Shown: positions 9,182-18,286, counted from the stretch's first letter. The stretch: 64,000 bases of DNA from Spirulina sp034932185 (GCF_034932185.1 NZ_JAYGHW010000090.1:124001-188000); one strand, 5' to 3'. Numbers and translations are program-made. Notes: generated by a model from the sequence alone, not told the origin.

Positions 9182-9929
9182 CCAATTTCGCATCAGCATC
9201 GGTCGTGTTCGTGACCTTATTGCTCTGCACAATTCCGTTAAAGCCCAAGCTACTGATGCGCTGGATGTGTCGGATATGTTACGCGCTGCGCTCGTTCTTG
9301 CCGTCAGTGCGTTGGATTATTATGTCCATGAAGTAGTGACGTTAGGAATGTTAGCCATTCATCGCGGCCAACGTTCTGAACCTAGACCCTCAGCAAATAC
9401 AACTCAGTCCGCATTTTCACGATTTCAAGTATCCTTAGGCGGTGCGCGTCAAGATCGGTTGACTGCTATTGATCTCGCTGCTTGGCTTGAAGCTGAGATT
9501 CAACAAGCCCAAGGCTATGAGTTTCTTGAGACATCTCACACAATTTCAGCTTTGATCCCCGTCATCTCCAGTAGCATTCTCAATCGGCTCAATCATACTG
9601 ATTGGTTAGAAAATGAAATCAGGGAACGCCTGAGTTATCAAAGTTTTCAGCAGGCAGATAAAATTGCTGATGCCATCAGATGCATCTCAGATCGGCAACT
9701 ATGGAATCAAGTGTCAATTTTGATGGATCAAGAGCCAAAAGAGATTAAGCAGCAACTCAATTTAATTGTTGACCGCAGGAATAAAATTGCCCATGAAGCT
9801 GATATAAATCCAACTCATAATATTGGCGACCGATGGAATATTGATAAAATTCTTGTCGGGGATGCCGTTGATTTTATTGAAAAACTGGTGGAAAGTATTC
9901 ATCAAGTGTTGTTGGATGATGGGAGTTAA
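9165..9929 (+). CDS. HEPN-family protein, putative ribonuclease (RiboL-PSP-HEPN type)
   Basis: 254 residues from the ATG at 9165, inside the end of the ParA-like gene. Helix-rich, with SDMLRAALVLAVSALDYYVHEVV near residues 36-58, a pattern seen in RiboL-PSP-type HEPN proteins. RRNKIAHEAD at 204-213 contains R205-N-K-I-A-H210, the RX4H active-site signature of HEPN ribonucleases. HEPN RNases cut RNA and serve as toxins or abortive-infection effectors. The overlap with the ParA-like gene implies translational coupling, so the ATPase probably controls this effector. The exact HEPN subfamily is inferred by eye. Its stop overlaps that of ureF on the other strand by four bases. Confidence 0.7.
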   Translation: MQSALDQFRISIGRVRDLIALHNSVKAQATDALDVSDMLRAALVLAVSALDYYVHEVVTLGMLAIHRGQRSEPRPSANTTQSAFSRFQVSLGGARQDRLTAIDLAAWLEAEIQQAQGYEFLETSHTISALIPVISSSILNRLNHTDWLENEIRERLSYQSFQQADKIADAIRCISDRQLWNQVSILMDQEPKEIKQQLNLIVDRRNKIAHEADINPTHNIGDRWNIDKILVGDAVDFIEKLVESIHQVLLDDGS

Positions 9930-10600
9930 CTGCGGAAGAGGCGGGTGTATTGGGTTTCGTGGGCCATGCTGGCGATCGCCAGACCCCAGCCGCAACTGTC
10001 GAGATCTTGATCCTCAAGTTGGGTTATGGCTTCCCTGGCTTGGCTCAATTCTGCCCCTAAGCTGTGTAAAAGCTGTTGCCCTTCGGTTTGACCCAAGGGA
10101 ATTAACTTCACCCCGGCATTGAGGCTATGGGTGGCCCAGGTTTGCAGATAGGCTAACAGCGTTAAGTCGGGGGGGATTTGCCAATGGGAAGCGGTGAGGG
10201 CAAAGGCGATCGCCCATTGGCAAGGATCATTTAACACCGCAAGCCAATCCGGGGCATCCGGTGCGATTTCGGCAAACAGTTTGAGGAGCGATCGCCCCAT
10301 TTGTTGACTGGATTGCCGCAATTCGCTGGTTTCGCGCATCGCCCCTAACCATTGATTCCAATGGTTAACTTGAGCGTGATCCCCCCCTTGGGCAGCGGCA
10401 TAGGTGCGCAATAAGATCGCTCCATCAATACGAATCGAGCCATGGCGCAACTGTTGAACGAGCCAACCCCGTAGGGCTTCCCCGTTGGTTATTTGCCCCC
10501 CATTGACGAGAGCTTCTAACCCTTCGGAATAGCTATAGGCCCCCACCGGCAGGGCCGGGCTGGTGAGTTGGAGGAGATGGAGGACTGTGGGGGGCAACAT
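9926..10600 (-). CDS. ureF: urease accessory protein UreF
   Basis: Helps UreD/UreG load nickel into apo-urease. 224 residues from the ATG at 10600. Recognised by LLQLTSPALPVGAYSYSEGLE at the N-terminus, GAILLRTYAAAQ, SSQQMGRSLLKL and the C-terminal stretch ending ETQYTRLFRS. A start at 10642 would add a proline-rich leader that lies wholly inside tyrA. Even with the shorter form the 5' end overlaps the 3' end of tyrA by 68 bases on the same strand, so the two are translated from one message. No other urease gene is in the window. Confidence 0.93.
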   Translation of the reverse strand: MLPPTVLHLLQLTSPALPVGAYSYSEGLEALVNGGQITNGEALRGWLVQQLRHGSIRIDGAILLRTYAAAQGGDHAQVNHWNQWLGAMRETSELRQSSQQMGRSLLKLFAEIAPDAPDWLAVLNDPCQWAIAFALTASHWQIPPDLTLLAYLQTWATHSLNAGVKLIPLGQTEGQQLLHSLGAELSQAREAITQLEDQDLDSCGWGLAIASMAHETQYTRLFRS

Positions 10601-11429
10601 AGGCAGGGCGGGCGGCGGCGGTGGTGGTAAAGAAGGCTTCAAGATGATCCCAATCTTGCTGTTCTAATTGGGTGATCAGGTGGTCGAGGCGATCGCGGTA
10701 GGCGCGGAGCGATCGCCCCAAGGCCGTTGCATTGTATTGTGCCATCATTCGCCCCAATTCTGGATTGCCTCCCCCCACGCGGCTTGTATCTCGAAACCCG
10801 GAACTGGCAAAGGCTTGGGCGAGTTTTCGCACCTGGGGATCAGGTTCCTGCTCACAATTGGCAATCAGGGCCGCGCTCACGAAAACGGGTACATGGGAAA
10901 TGGCGGCAACGGCTTGATCATGGTCAGCGGGGCTACAGGTGTAGAGATGGCTACCGAGAGCTTGAATGATTGCCGTCATTGCCGCTACACAGTCCGGGGG
11001 CGTGGTGGCGGTGGGGGTGAGAATATAGGGGGCATCACGAAACAGCCCCAAATGGGCTGCTTCAATGCCTTGATCCGCTGTACCCGCCATGGGATGGCCA
11101 CCAATAAACCGGGGCCAAAGGGGGGCGATCGCCTCGACAATGCTTGCTTTGACCGATCCCACATCCGTTAGGATCGCCTGGGGCTGAAGGTGGGGCAGCA
11201 GTTGAGTGAGGGTAGCGGGAATCGCCCCAATGGGAGGACAGAGGAACACCAGATCCGCCGAAGCCAGAATGCCATAATCCACCGCCGCCCCATCTACTGC
11301 CCCCCGTGCCATCGCCCGTTCACAGGTAGCGGCTTTACGGGATACGCCTAAAACGCGATAACCTTGCGATCGCAACTCCAGCCCCAAAGAGCCACCGATT
11401 AATCCCAAACCCACAATGCCAACAATCAC
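10533..11429 (-). CDS. tyrA: prephenate/arogenate dehydrogenase
   Basis: Oxidative decarboxylation of arogenate or prephenate in tyrosine synthesis. 298 residues. A Rossmann motif GLGLIGGSLG starts at residue 7, PPIGAIP and TDVGSVKASI follow, and the conserved GGHPMAGT segment is present, as is DHDQAVAAISHVPV with the catalytic-region histidines. Cyanobacterial enzymes of this family mostly use arogenate with NADP; the substrate here is inferred. The last 23 residues are low in complexity (Pro, His, Gly) and coincide with the ureF overlap, so they may be a recent extension after loss of the original stop. Confidence 0.92.
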   Translation of the reverse strand: MIVGIVGLGLIGGSLGLELRSQGYRVLGVSRKAATCERAMARGAVDGAAVDYGILASADLVFLCPPIGAIPATLTQLLPHLQPQAILTDVGSVKASIVEAIAPLWPRFIGGHPMAGTADQGIEAAHLGLFRDAPYILTPTATTPPDCVAAMTAIIQALGSHLYTCSPADHDQAVAAISHVPVFVSAALIANCEQEPDPQVRKLAQAFASSGFRDTSRVGGGNPELGRMMAQYNATALGRSLRAYRDRLDHLITQLEQQDWDHLEAFFTTTAAARPAYVAPHSPPSPPTHQPGPAGGGL

Positions 11430-11739
11430 GGCGTAACCTCAATTTTTGCCCCATCATAGAGGAAGGGGAGCAATTTTTGAACCCGCTAAGTTTAGATTAC
11501 TAATGATTGAAAAACCAAAAAAATGTTGATAAAGGAACCTTTAAGAATGTTTTTTTAGATCAGGAAGCTATTTTAAAATAGCGTGAAAGAGGGGAATGAG
11601 CCGATAATTTGTACCAGTTCTAAAAGTGGCCGGTGAATAGACGATTTGCGGAACCTTACCTTGGCCTACTGGTCATTGTAGCTATCTCGAATCCATCAGG
11701 ATTTGAAAGTTAATCCCAACCGCTCTGGAGATCCAACCC
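11430..11739. other. intergenic region between tyrA and the beta-barrel gene
   Basis: About 310 bases between divergent genes. AT-rich in the middle, with no ORF, tRNA or strong hairpin that I can see. It must hold the promoters of both genes; no canonical -35/-10 pair stands out. Confidence 0.4.
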
Positions 11740-12264
11740 ATGAAAAGCATTCTCTTCCATTCCACCGCTCTGCTCGCTGCTGTTACCTCTATTCTCCTCT
11801 CTAGTGACTTGGCCCAAGCCCAATCTACACAACGGGGTACAGATGCCGCCTATATTGGCGCAGGGGTCTCGACTAACGTCACCAATGGCGGCCAAAATGG
11901 CGATGCGGCTAACTTAGGCGGGAACATCCAAGGTCGCTACCAAATTGAAAATACGCCGGTTTCTGTGCGAGGTGCAATTTTGTTCGGGAAAGAAACCAGT
12001 GCAATTATGCCCATGGTTTCCTACGATCTCGGTATTGCCCAAAATACGAACCTTTACCTCGGTGCAGGCTATTCCTTCGTAGAATCTCAAGGTCAACCCA
12101 GCCCCTTAGGGAATCGCAATGCTGCGGTTGTAACGTTAGGTGCAGAATCTGCCATTGGCGAAAACTTCATGGTCTATACCGATGGTAAATGGGGGATCAA
12201 TGCCTATGAAAACAGCACGGCTGATGCACTCAGTTTCCAAGCAGGTTTAGGCTATCGCTTCTAA
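11740..12264 (+). CDS. outer-membrane beta-barrel-like protein
   Basis: 174 residues with a clear signal peptide (hydrophobic LLAAVTSILLSS, cleavage likely after AQA at about 27-29). The mature part alternates short amphipathic strands: YIGAGVSTNV, NLGGNIQGRYQI, VSVRGAILFGK, MVSYDLGIA, NLYLGAGYSFVE, AAVVTLGAESA and FMVYTDGKWGIN. It ends in GLGYRF, a C-terminal aromatic typical of outer-membrane barrels, and eight strands are plausible. It is a monocistronic gene with its own terminator. Function unknown; similar small barrels are common in cyanobacterial outer membranes. Confidence 0.75.
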   Translation: MKSILFHSTALLAAVTSILLSSDLAQAQSTQRGTDAAYIGAGVSTNVTNGGQNGDAANLGGNIQGRYQIENTPVSVRGAILFGKETSAIMPMVSYDLGIAQNTNLYLGAGYSFVESQGQPSPLGNRNAAVVTLGAESAIGENFMVYTDGKWGINAYENSTADALSFQAGLGYRF

Positions 12265-12303
12265 TTGCCCTCAACTCACGATCATCTCTTCCTTTAACAC
12301 ATT

Positions 12304-12330
12304 TAAACCGGGCCATGCCCGGTTTTTTTT
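12304..12330 (+). terminator. intrinsic terminator after the beta-barrel gene
   Basis: AACCGGGC-CAT-GCCCGGTT is an eight-pair perfect stem with a three-base loop followed by a run of T. It lies 40 bases after the stop codon. Confidence 0.9.
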
Positions 12331-12549
12331 GGGGTGATCCCAGAGGGGCGCAAAAAATTCCCCCATGACGAGAGATTGCCCATTAACCCCGTTTAAGGAT
12401 GGGGGGCGATAGGGACACTAACGCGGATCGGCTTCCCTGATCATCAAGGACAGCGATCGCCCCCAGGGCTAACGGTGGCCCCTCATTTACCGATACAATG
12501 GTCACTGCACACGGTTCAAGCGTTACAGATTTTCCTAGAGTTCTGCACT

Positions 12550-14130
12550 ATGGCTAAGGTTTTAGTTTCTGATCCCATTGATCAAGTCGGTATTGATATT
12601 CTCTCCCAGGTGGCCAAGGTTGACGTTAAAACGGGCCTACCCCCAGAGGAACTGGTGGCGATTATGCCTGAATATGATGCCCTGATGATCCGCTCCGGCA
12701 CAAAAGTCACCCAAGCCGTGATTGAAGCGGGAACCCAGTTAAAAATCATCGGCCGGGCCGGCGTTGGCGTGGATAATGTCGATATCCCCGCCGCCACCCG
12801 TCGCGGTATTGTCGTCGTTAACTCCCCTGAAGGCAACACCACTGCTGCTGCTGAACACGCTTTAGCGATGATGCTTTCCCTCTCCCGCCATATCCCCGCC
12901 GCCCATATGTCTCTGAAAAATGGCGGCTGGGAACGGAAACGCTTTGTTGGGGCGGAGGTCTATAAGAAAACATTGGGTGTCGTGGGGTTGGGGAAAATTG
13001 GCTCCCATGTGGCCACGGTGGGTAAGGCGTTGGGCATGAATTTGATCGCCTATGATCCCTTTATTTCCGCTGAACGGGCGGATCAGTTGGGTTGTCGCCT
13101 CGTCGATCTTGATTATATTTTCCGGGAAGCGGACTATATTACGCTCCATGTCCCCAAAACCCCGGAAACTGCAAATCTGATCAACGCGGAAGCTTTGGCG
13201 AAGATGAAGCCGACGACGCGGATTATTAACTGCTCACGGGGGGGCATTGTCGATGAAGAGGCGTTATACAATGCGCTGAAATCAGGGCAAATTGCCGGGG
13301 CTGCCCTTGATGTGTTCGCCACGGAACCGCTGCCGGAATCTCCCCTGCGGGAACTCGATGAACAGGTGGTATTAACCCCCCATTTGGGGGCTTCTACGGC
13401 TGAGGCGCAGGTGAATGTGGCCATTGATGTGGCGGAGCAGATCCGCGATGTGTTGCTGGGTTTACCGGCGCGATCGGCGGTGAATATTCCGGGGTTGACT
13501 CCGAGCGTGATGGAAAAACTCAAGCCTTATCTGCAATTGGCGGAAACCTTGGGGAATTTGGTGGGGCAATTGGCCGGCGGTCGGGTCGATCGCTTCAATG
13601 TGCGCCTCCAAGGGGATTTGGCCACGGCCCAAAGTCAGCCGATTGTGGTGGCTTCCCTCAAGGGGTTGCTTTCCCAGGCTTTGCGCGAACGGGTGAACTA
13701 TGTTAACGCGGCTATTGAGGCCAAAGAGCGGGGCATTCATGTCACGGAAACGAAGGATGCGTCCGTATCGGACTATTCCGGGGCGTTGCATTTATCGGTG
13801 CATGGTTCCCTTGGGGAGCATTCGGTGACGGGGGTGCTGCAATCCGATGGGGAAATTCGGGTCACGAACCTGGATGGTTTCCCGCTCAATCTGCCCCCCA
13901 GTGGCCATATGTTGTTTACGCTTCACCGGGATATGCCGGGGATTATCGGGCAAATTGGCTCGATGTTGGGCAATTTTAATGTCAACATTGCCAGTATGCA
14001 GGTGGGACGGAAAATTGTCCGGGGCAATGCGGTGATGGCGTTGAGTTTGGATGATCCTTTACCGGAGGGGTTATTGGCGGAAATTACCAGTATTCCGGGC
14101 ATTGAAGATGCCTATACGGTGACGCTATAG
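12550..14130 (+). CDS. serA: D-3-phosphoglycerate dehydrogenase
   Basis: First step of phosphorylated serine synthesis. 526 residues, the long form. The substrate-binding domain includes IRSGTKVT and GRAGVGVDNVD. The NAD-binding motif GLGKIG is at 146-151. The catalytic region has NCSRGGIVDEEAL and HLGASTAEAQ. An intervening domain and a C-terminal ACT domain (from about 455, LFTLHRDMPGIIGQIGSMLG) follow. The ACT domain commonly mediates serine feedback. The ATG at 12550 (MAKVLVSDPI) is chosen; the frame is open 25 codons further upstream, but that part is unlike the family. Confidence 0.97.
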   Translation: MAKVLVSDPIDQVGIDILSQVAKVDVKTGLPPEELVAIMPEYDALMIRSGTKVTQAVIEAGTQLKIIGRAGVGVDNVDIPAATRRGIVVVNSPEGNTTAAAEHALAMMLSLSRHIPAAHMSLKNGGWERKRFVGAEVYKKTLGVVGLGKIGSHVATVGKALGMNLIAYDPFISAERADQLGCRLVDLDYIFREADYITLHVPKTPETANLINAEALAKMKPTTRIINCSRGGIVDEEALYNALKSGQIAGAALDVFATEPLPESPLRELDEQVVLTPHLGASTAEAQVNVAIDVAEQIRDVLLGLPARSAVNIPGLTPSVMEKLKPYLQLAETLGNLVGQLAGGRVDRFNVRLQGDLATAQSQPIVVASLKGLLSQALRERVNYVNAAIEAKERGIHVTETKDASVSDYSGALHLSVHGSLGEHSVTGVLQSDGEIRVTNLDGFPLNLPPSGHMLFTLHRDMPGIIGQIGSMLGNFNVNIASMQVGRKIVRGNAVMALSLDDPLPEGLLAEITSIPGIEDAYTVTL

Positions 14131-14149
14131 GCGATTCCCCCGGCTACGC

Positions 14150-14213
14150 CGACCCCCTTAAAAAGGGGGTTGAACTCAGAACCCCCCTTTTTAAGGGGGG
14201 CAGGGGGGATCCT
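14150..14213. repeat. C-run/G-run hairpin repeat downstream of serA
   Basis: Two adjacent hairpins, CCCCCTTAAAAAGGGGG and CCCCCCTTTTTAAGGGGGG, followed by GGGGGATCC. Same family as the two copies between chlL and chlN. It lies between serA and prmA and may act as a weak terminator or processing site. Confidence 0.8.
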
Positions 14214-14261
14214 CCACCTACGCCCTTTAACCGCAAGTTCAACGCATGAGGAAAACCATCC

Positions 14262-15149
14262 ATGGCTAACCGCTGGTGGGAATTACAGATTATTGCAGAC
14301 CCCAAAGCAGAGGATTTGATCTTCTGGCGTTTGGAGCAGTTTGGCTGTCAGGGGATGGCCTCGGATCATCGCCCGGAAGGGTTGCGGGTGCGGGCCTATG
14401 TGCCGGAAATTACGATCACGGTGCTGGATTTATCGGCCCTGACCCTGTGGTTGCAACAGGATGCGATCGCCGCTGAACTCCCCCAACCTAACCTCACTTG
14501 GGAACTGATCAACGAAGAGGATTGGGCCAGTAGTTGGAAAGAGCATTGGGAAATTCAAGATGTGGGCGATCGCTTTGTGATCTGCCCCGCTTGGCTGACC
14601 CCACCGGAGGGCGATCGCATCGTCCTCCGCCTCGATCCCGGTGCAGCCTTCGGCACAGGAACCCACCCCACCACCCAACTTTGTTTAGAATCCCTGGAAA
14701 TGCGCGAGAGCCAATGCACCCCCGATGTGGTGTTAGCGGATATTGGTTGCGGTTCGGGGATTTTGTCCATTGGGGCGTTGCTGTTGGGGGCGGGTCATGT
14801 CTATGCCATTGATACCGATGTCATGGCCATTCAAGCTACCTGTGCCAATCGGGAACTGAACCAAATTGCCCCGGAACACCTCCGGGCAGAACAGATGGGC
14901 ATTGAAGGGGTGATGGATTTGGTGGGCGGCCAAGTCGATGGCTTGGTGTGCAATATCTTGGCGGATGTGATCATGAAGATGATCCCCACCATGGCCCAAT
15001 TGGTGAAACCCAAGGGCTGGGCGATCCTCAGTGGCATTTTGTTGGAGCAGGCTCAGGAGGTTTCTGATGTCCTGGAAGCCCATGGCTGGATTATCGCGAC
15101 TTTATGGAAGCGGGGGGAATGGTGTTGTTTTAATGTGCGTCGCGGTTAA
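14262..15149 (+). CDS. prmA: ribosomal protein L11 methyltransferase
   Basis: Trimethylates lysines and the N-terminus of ribosomal protein L11 using S-adenosylmethionine. 295 residues. N-terminal substrate-recognition domain MANRWWELQIIADPKAEDL, linker NEEDWASSWKEHW, then the PrmA signature DPGAAFGTGTHPTT (about 128-141) and the SAM-binding loop DIGCGSGILSIGALLLGA (about 163-180). The NILADV segment matches the catalytic NxxA motif. It follows serA after 130 bases that contain a hairpin repeat. Confidence 0.96.
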   Translation: MANRWWELQIIADPKAEDLIFWRLEQFGCQGMASDHRPEGLRVRAYVPEITITVLDLSALTLWLQQDAIAAELPQPNLTWELINEEDWASSWKEHWEIQDVGDRFVICPAWLTPPEGDRIVLRLDPGAAFGTGTHPTTQLCLESLEMRESQCTPDVVLADIGCGSGILSIGALLLGAGHVYAIDTDVMAIQATCANRELNQIAPEHLRAEQMGIEGVMDLVGGQVDGLVCNILADVIMKMIPTMAQLVKPKGWAILSGILLEQAQEVSDVLEAHGWIIATLWKRGEWCCFNVRRG

Positions 15150-15166
15150 CGCAAGGGGCTAAGATA

Positions 15167-15197
15167 GGGCGAGATTATCCCCATCGCCCTGATCTTT
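15167..15197 (+). terminator. possible weak terminator after prmA
   Basis: GGGCGA and TCGCCC can pair across an 11-base loop and are followed, after four bases, by a T-run. It lies directly upstream of the glycosyltransferase start, so it could also be a leader structure. Confidence 0.35.
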
Positions 15198-15207
15198 TTG
15201 GCTGCCC

Positions 15208-16287
15208 ATGGGTTCCCAACACATCACCCAAATTGTCCCCACCTTACCCCCAGCCATTAACGGTTTAGGGGACTTTTCCTTGGCTTTGGCCCGCAAGCTC
15301 CGGGCGGATTTTGGGTTAATCACAGATTTTGTGATTGGTAATCCCCAATGGCAGGGAGAGGCTGAATTAGAGGGGTTTACGGTCAAGGCGATTTTAGAAC
15401 GCAGTCGGGTGGGCTTGGTGGCACAGTTGGGCAATGATCCGGTGTTGCTTCATTACGAAGGTTATGGTTACGCCAAGCGGGGTTTCCCCTGGTGGCTGTG
15501 GCAGGGGTTGGATTATTGGCATCGCCGCAGTCAATGCCGTTGGGTGACGATGTTTCATGAGGTTTATGCCTATGATCATGGGCCTCCTTGGAGTAGTTCC
15601 TTTTGGCTTGCGCCGGGACAGCGATATCTGGCTAGCCGGTTAATTCAGGGGAGCGATCGCGCCCTCACCAGCCGTAACCAATACGCCCGCCTCCTGCGCC
15701 AACTGCGCCAACGCCACACCACCCCCATTTATACGCTGCCAGTCTGTAGCAATGTGGGGGAGCCGCAAGCGGTGAAACTTTTGGGCGATCGCCCCCCCCG
15801 GTTAATGGTCTTTGGCCATCCCAATAGCCGCCGTCTGGTGTATCAGCGGGATTACCAGGCCCTCGCCCATGCCTGCCAAGTGTTAAAAATCAAAGAACTC
15901 TATGATATTGGTGTGCCTATTGGGATGCCTGTCCCCCCCTTGCCAGGGGTAGAAATTACTGTCATGGGTGTGATTCCATCGGTGGAAATTAGCCAGCTAA
16001 TGAGTGAATCAATGGCGGGATTTATTAGTTTTATTCCGCCGCAATATTTGGGGAAATCCGGTGTTTATGCCGCCTATTGCGCCCATGGATTGCTGCCCAT
16101 TTTGGCGCAAAAAGGTACAGAAATCACCGATGGCCTTTATCCCGATCTCCATTACTGGTCAGCCCTCACCGATACCCAAATTTCCCTCCCCACTGCCCAA
16201 TATATTGCCGATCGCGCCCACCGTTGGTATAGCAGTCATACCCTCAGCCGTCACAGTCAAACCCTCGCTTATTTACTCACCCGTTAG
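15208..16287 (+). CDS. glycosyltransferase-like protein
   Basis: 359 residues with a GT-B-like layout. The N-terminal part, TLPPAINGLGDFSLALARKL, resembles the GG-loop region of GT4 enzymes, and WVTMFHEVYAYDHGPPW is followed by SDRALTSRNQYARLL. The C-terminal half has a Rossmann-like segment PRLMVFGHPNSRRLVYQRDY and a donor-side region SESMAGFISFIPPQYLGKSGVYAAYCAHGLLPI. The usual EX7E motif is not clear, so the family is assigned only broadly. Substrate unknown. It lies between prmA and mtnC on the same strand with short gaps. Confidence 0.65.
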   Translation: MGSQHITQIVPTLPPAINGLGDFSLALARKLRADFGLITDFVIGNPQWQGEAELEGFTVKAILERSRVGLVAQLGNDPVLLHYEGYGYAKRGFPWWLWQGLDYWHRRSQCRWVTMFHEVYAYDHGPPWSSSFWLAPGQRYLASRLIQGSDRALTSRNQYARLLRQLRQRHTTPIYTLPVCSNVGEPQAVKLLGDRPPRLMVFGHPNSRRLVYQRDYQALAHACQVLKIKELYDIGVPIGMPVPPLPGVEITVMGVIPSVEISQLMSESMAGFISFIPPQYLGKSGVYAAYCAHGLLPILAQKGTEITDGLYPDLHYWSALTDTQISLPTAQYIADRAHRWYSSHTLSRHSQTLAYLLTR

Positions 16288-16307
16288 TTCCCTTTTTTCC
16301 TAAACCC

Positions 16308-16991
16308 ATGATTCAAGGCATTATTACCGATATTGAAGGCACAACAACGGCGATTGATTTTGTGTTTAACATTCTTTTCCCCTATTTTCGGGAGCAATTA
16401 CCCCAACTGGGCGATCGCACTCATCAACCGGAAATTTTAGCGATTCTTGAGGAAGTCCAGGCCATTGTCGAGCAGGAGGAGGGGCAACGGGTGGATTTAG
16501 CGGGGGCGATCGCCACGCTCCATCAATGGTCTGTGGCCGATCGCAAAATTGCCCCCCTCAAAGCATTACAGGGGATCATCTGGCAACAGGGTTATCAAAA
16601 CGGCGATTTTCAAGGCCATATTTACGCCGATGTTCCCCCGCAATTAGCCCAATGGCAAGCCCAAGGGGTGAAGTTAGGCATCTATTCCTCTGGCTCAGTT
16701 GCCGCGCAAAAACTACTCTTTAGCTATTCCACAGCGGGGGATTTAACCCCCTATTTTGATTGGTATTTTGATCTCGCCGTCGGTTCTAAAAAAGAGGTGA
16801 CTTCCTATCAAACCATTGCCACTACCATGGGCATTCCCCCCGCCCATTTACTCTTTCTCTCCGATGTGGAAGCGGAACTCGATGCTGCCCAAGGGGCCGG
16901 ATTCCAAACGGTGCAATTGGTGCGGGGGGAAACGGTGGGGAGCACCCGTCATCCAACCGCCACCAGTTTTGCAGAAATTATCCTCCCATGA
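16308..16991 (+). CDS. mtnC: enolase-phosphatase E1 (acireductone synthase)
   Basis: Methionine salvage: enolises and dephosphorylates 2,3-diketo-5-methylthiopentyl-1-phosphate to the acireductone. 227 residues. HAD motif I is ITDIEGTTTAI with D8, motif II lies in YSSGSVAAQKLLF, the KKEVTSYQTIA lysine forms motif III, and FLSDVEAELDAAQGAG is motif IV. Length matches the family. It follows the glycosyltransferase by 20 bases. The first of three palindromic repeats begins at its stop codon. Confidence 0.95.
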   Translation: MIQGIITDIEGTTTAIDFVFNILFPYFREQLPQLGDRTHQPEILAILEEVQAIVEQEEGQRVDLAGAIATLHQWSVADRKIAPLKALQGIIWQQGYQNGDFQGHIYADVPPQLAQWQAQGVKLGIYSSGSVAAQKLLFSYSTAGDLTPYFDWYFDLAVGSKKEVTSYQTIATTMGIPPAHLLFLSDVEAELDAAQGAGFQTVQLVRGETVGSTRHPTATSFAEIILP

Positions 16992-17085
16992 TGGGGGAGG
17001 GCGAAAGGTTTTTCGTATGGGAGGGCGAAAGATTTTTCGCCCCTACGGGTTATGGGAGGGCAAAAGATTTTTTGCCCCTACGGGT
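16990..17085. repeat. three tandem degenerate copies of the GGGCGAAA...TTTCGCCC palindrome
   Basis: Three units starting GGGAGGGCGAAAG or GGGAGGGCAAAAG, each with a matching TTTTTCG or TTTTTTGCCC arm. Two end in CCTACGGGTT. They fill the gap between mtnC and the convergent htrA gene. The last copy overlaps the htrA stop region. Confidence 0.8.
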
Positions 17086-18286
17086 TGAGGCGGCCGATGG
17101 TGACGTTGAGATCGCGGAGTTCGCCATTGCGTTCAATTTGCAACGAGAGGCGATCGCCCACCGCCCTTTCAGCAATGCGATCCTGTACCTTCGTCGGATC
17201 GCTCACAGGTTCCCCTGCAATTTGCGTGATCACATCCCCTTCTTGGAGGCCCGCTTGTTGGGCCGGGGAATTGGGAATCACCCGCAGAATAATCACCCCT
17301 GTTTCCGTGGCAATCTCTAACCCCCCTTGGGTGCGGGCCAATTCCCGCAATTCCGGTGTGAGGGGAGCCATTTGGATACCCAAGAAAGCATGATCCGCCC
17401 GACCCGTCGCAATCAATTGATCTGCAATTTGCTTGGCTTGGTTAATGGGAATGGCAAAGCCCAACCCTTGGGCATTGCGGATGATCGCCGTATTAATGCC
17501 AATCACCTCCCCCTCACTATTGAGCAACGGGCCGCCGGAATTGCCCGGATTAATCGCCGCATCGGTTTGAATAAAATTCACCCGTTTATCCGGAACCCCC
17601 ACCTGGGAACTACTGCGGCCTGTGCCGCTAATAATCCCCGTTGTCACCGTGTTATCTAAGCCTAAGGGGTTGCCAATGGCGATCGCCCATTCCCCCGATT
17701 GCAACCGTTCCGAATCCCCAAAAGCCACCGTCGGCAAGTCCGTCGCCTCAATCTTCACCACCGCCACATCCGTAACGGGATCCGTCCCCACCACTTCCCC
17801 CGTAAACGTCCGCCCATCTTTAAGCGTTACCTGTACCTGATCCGCCCCCTCAATCACATGGGCATTGGTGAGAATTGTTCCGTCAGTGGTGGTAATGAAG
17901 CCGGAACCGGAACCCTGTTGCACCTGTTCATTGGGCAACTCCGGCACAAACTGACGGAAAAAGGGGTTATTAAATTGGGGCGGCACTTGGGTTTGTACTG
18001 TGCGCGTTGCATCAATGCGCACCACCGCATCCCCGGTACGTTGCACCACCGCAGCAACAAAATTTTTCGGATCTTCTGGGGGGGCAATGGGGTTGAGGGT
18101 AGCCGTCGAAGTTCCCTGCGATACCCCACGGCTGTGGATGTTGTTATAGAGATAATGCCCCCCTAAAGCGAGGCCCGCCCCCATGGCCAGTAACGAGAGA
18201 TGTTTCGCGAATTGACTCCAAGCAGAGGGATGGCGGGCAGGTTGGGTGACGGCGGCTTGGTCTGTGGGGGTTAAGGATGAGGTCAT
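17078..18286 (-). CDS. HtrA/Deg family serine protease (HhoA/HhoB-like)
   Basis: Envelope or periplasmic quality-control protease. 402 residues. A single N-terminal membrane segment (about 30-48, LSLLAMGAGLALGGHYLY) acts as anchor or signal. The trypsin-like domain has H143 (TNAHVIEG), D173 (VTDVAVVK) and S250 (NPGNSGGP). One PDZ domain (about 300-395) has the carboxylate loop AFLGIQM and QQAGLQEGDVI. One PDZ fits the cyanobacterial HhoA/HhoB/HtrA group; which member it is cannot be decided here. A strong intrinsic terminator sits 46 bases upstream of the start on the same strand. Confidence 0.93.
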   Translation of the reverse strand: MTSSLTPTDQAAVTQPARHPSAWSQFAKHLSLLAMGAGLALGGHYLYNNIHSRGVSQGTSTATLNPIAPPEDPKNFVAAVVQRTGDAVVRIDATRTVQTQVPPQFNNPFFRQFVPELPNEQVQQGSGSGFITTTDGTILTNAHVIEGADQVQVTLKDGRTFTGEVVGTDPVTDVAVVKIEATDLPTVAFGDSERLQSGEWAIAIGNPLGLDNTVTTGIISGTGRSSSQVGVPDKRVNFIQTDAAINPGNSGGPLLNSEGEVIGINTAIIRNAQGLGFAIPINQAKQIADQLIATGRADHAFLGIQMAPLTPELRELARTQGGLEIATETGVIILRVIPNSPAQQAGLQEGDVITQIAGEPVSDPTKVQDRIAERAVGDRLSLQIERNGELRDLNVTIGRLNP

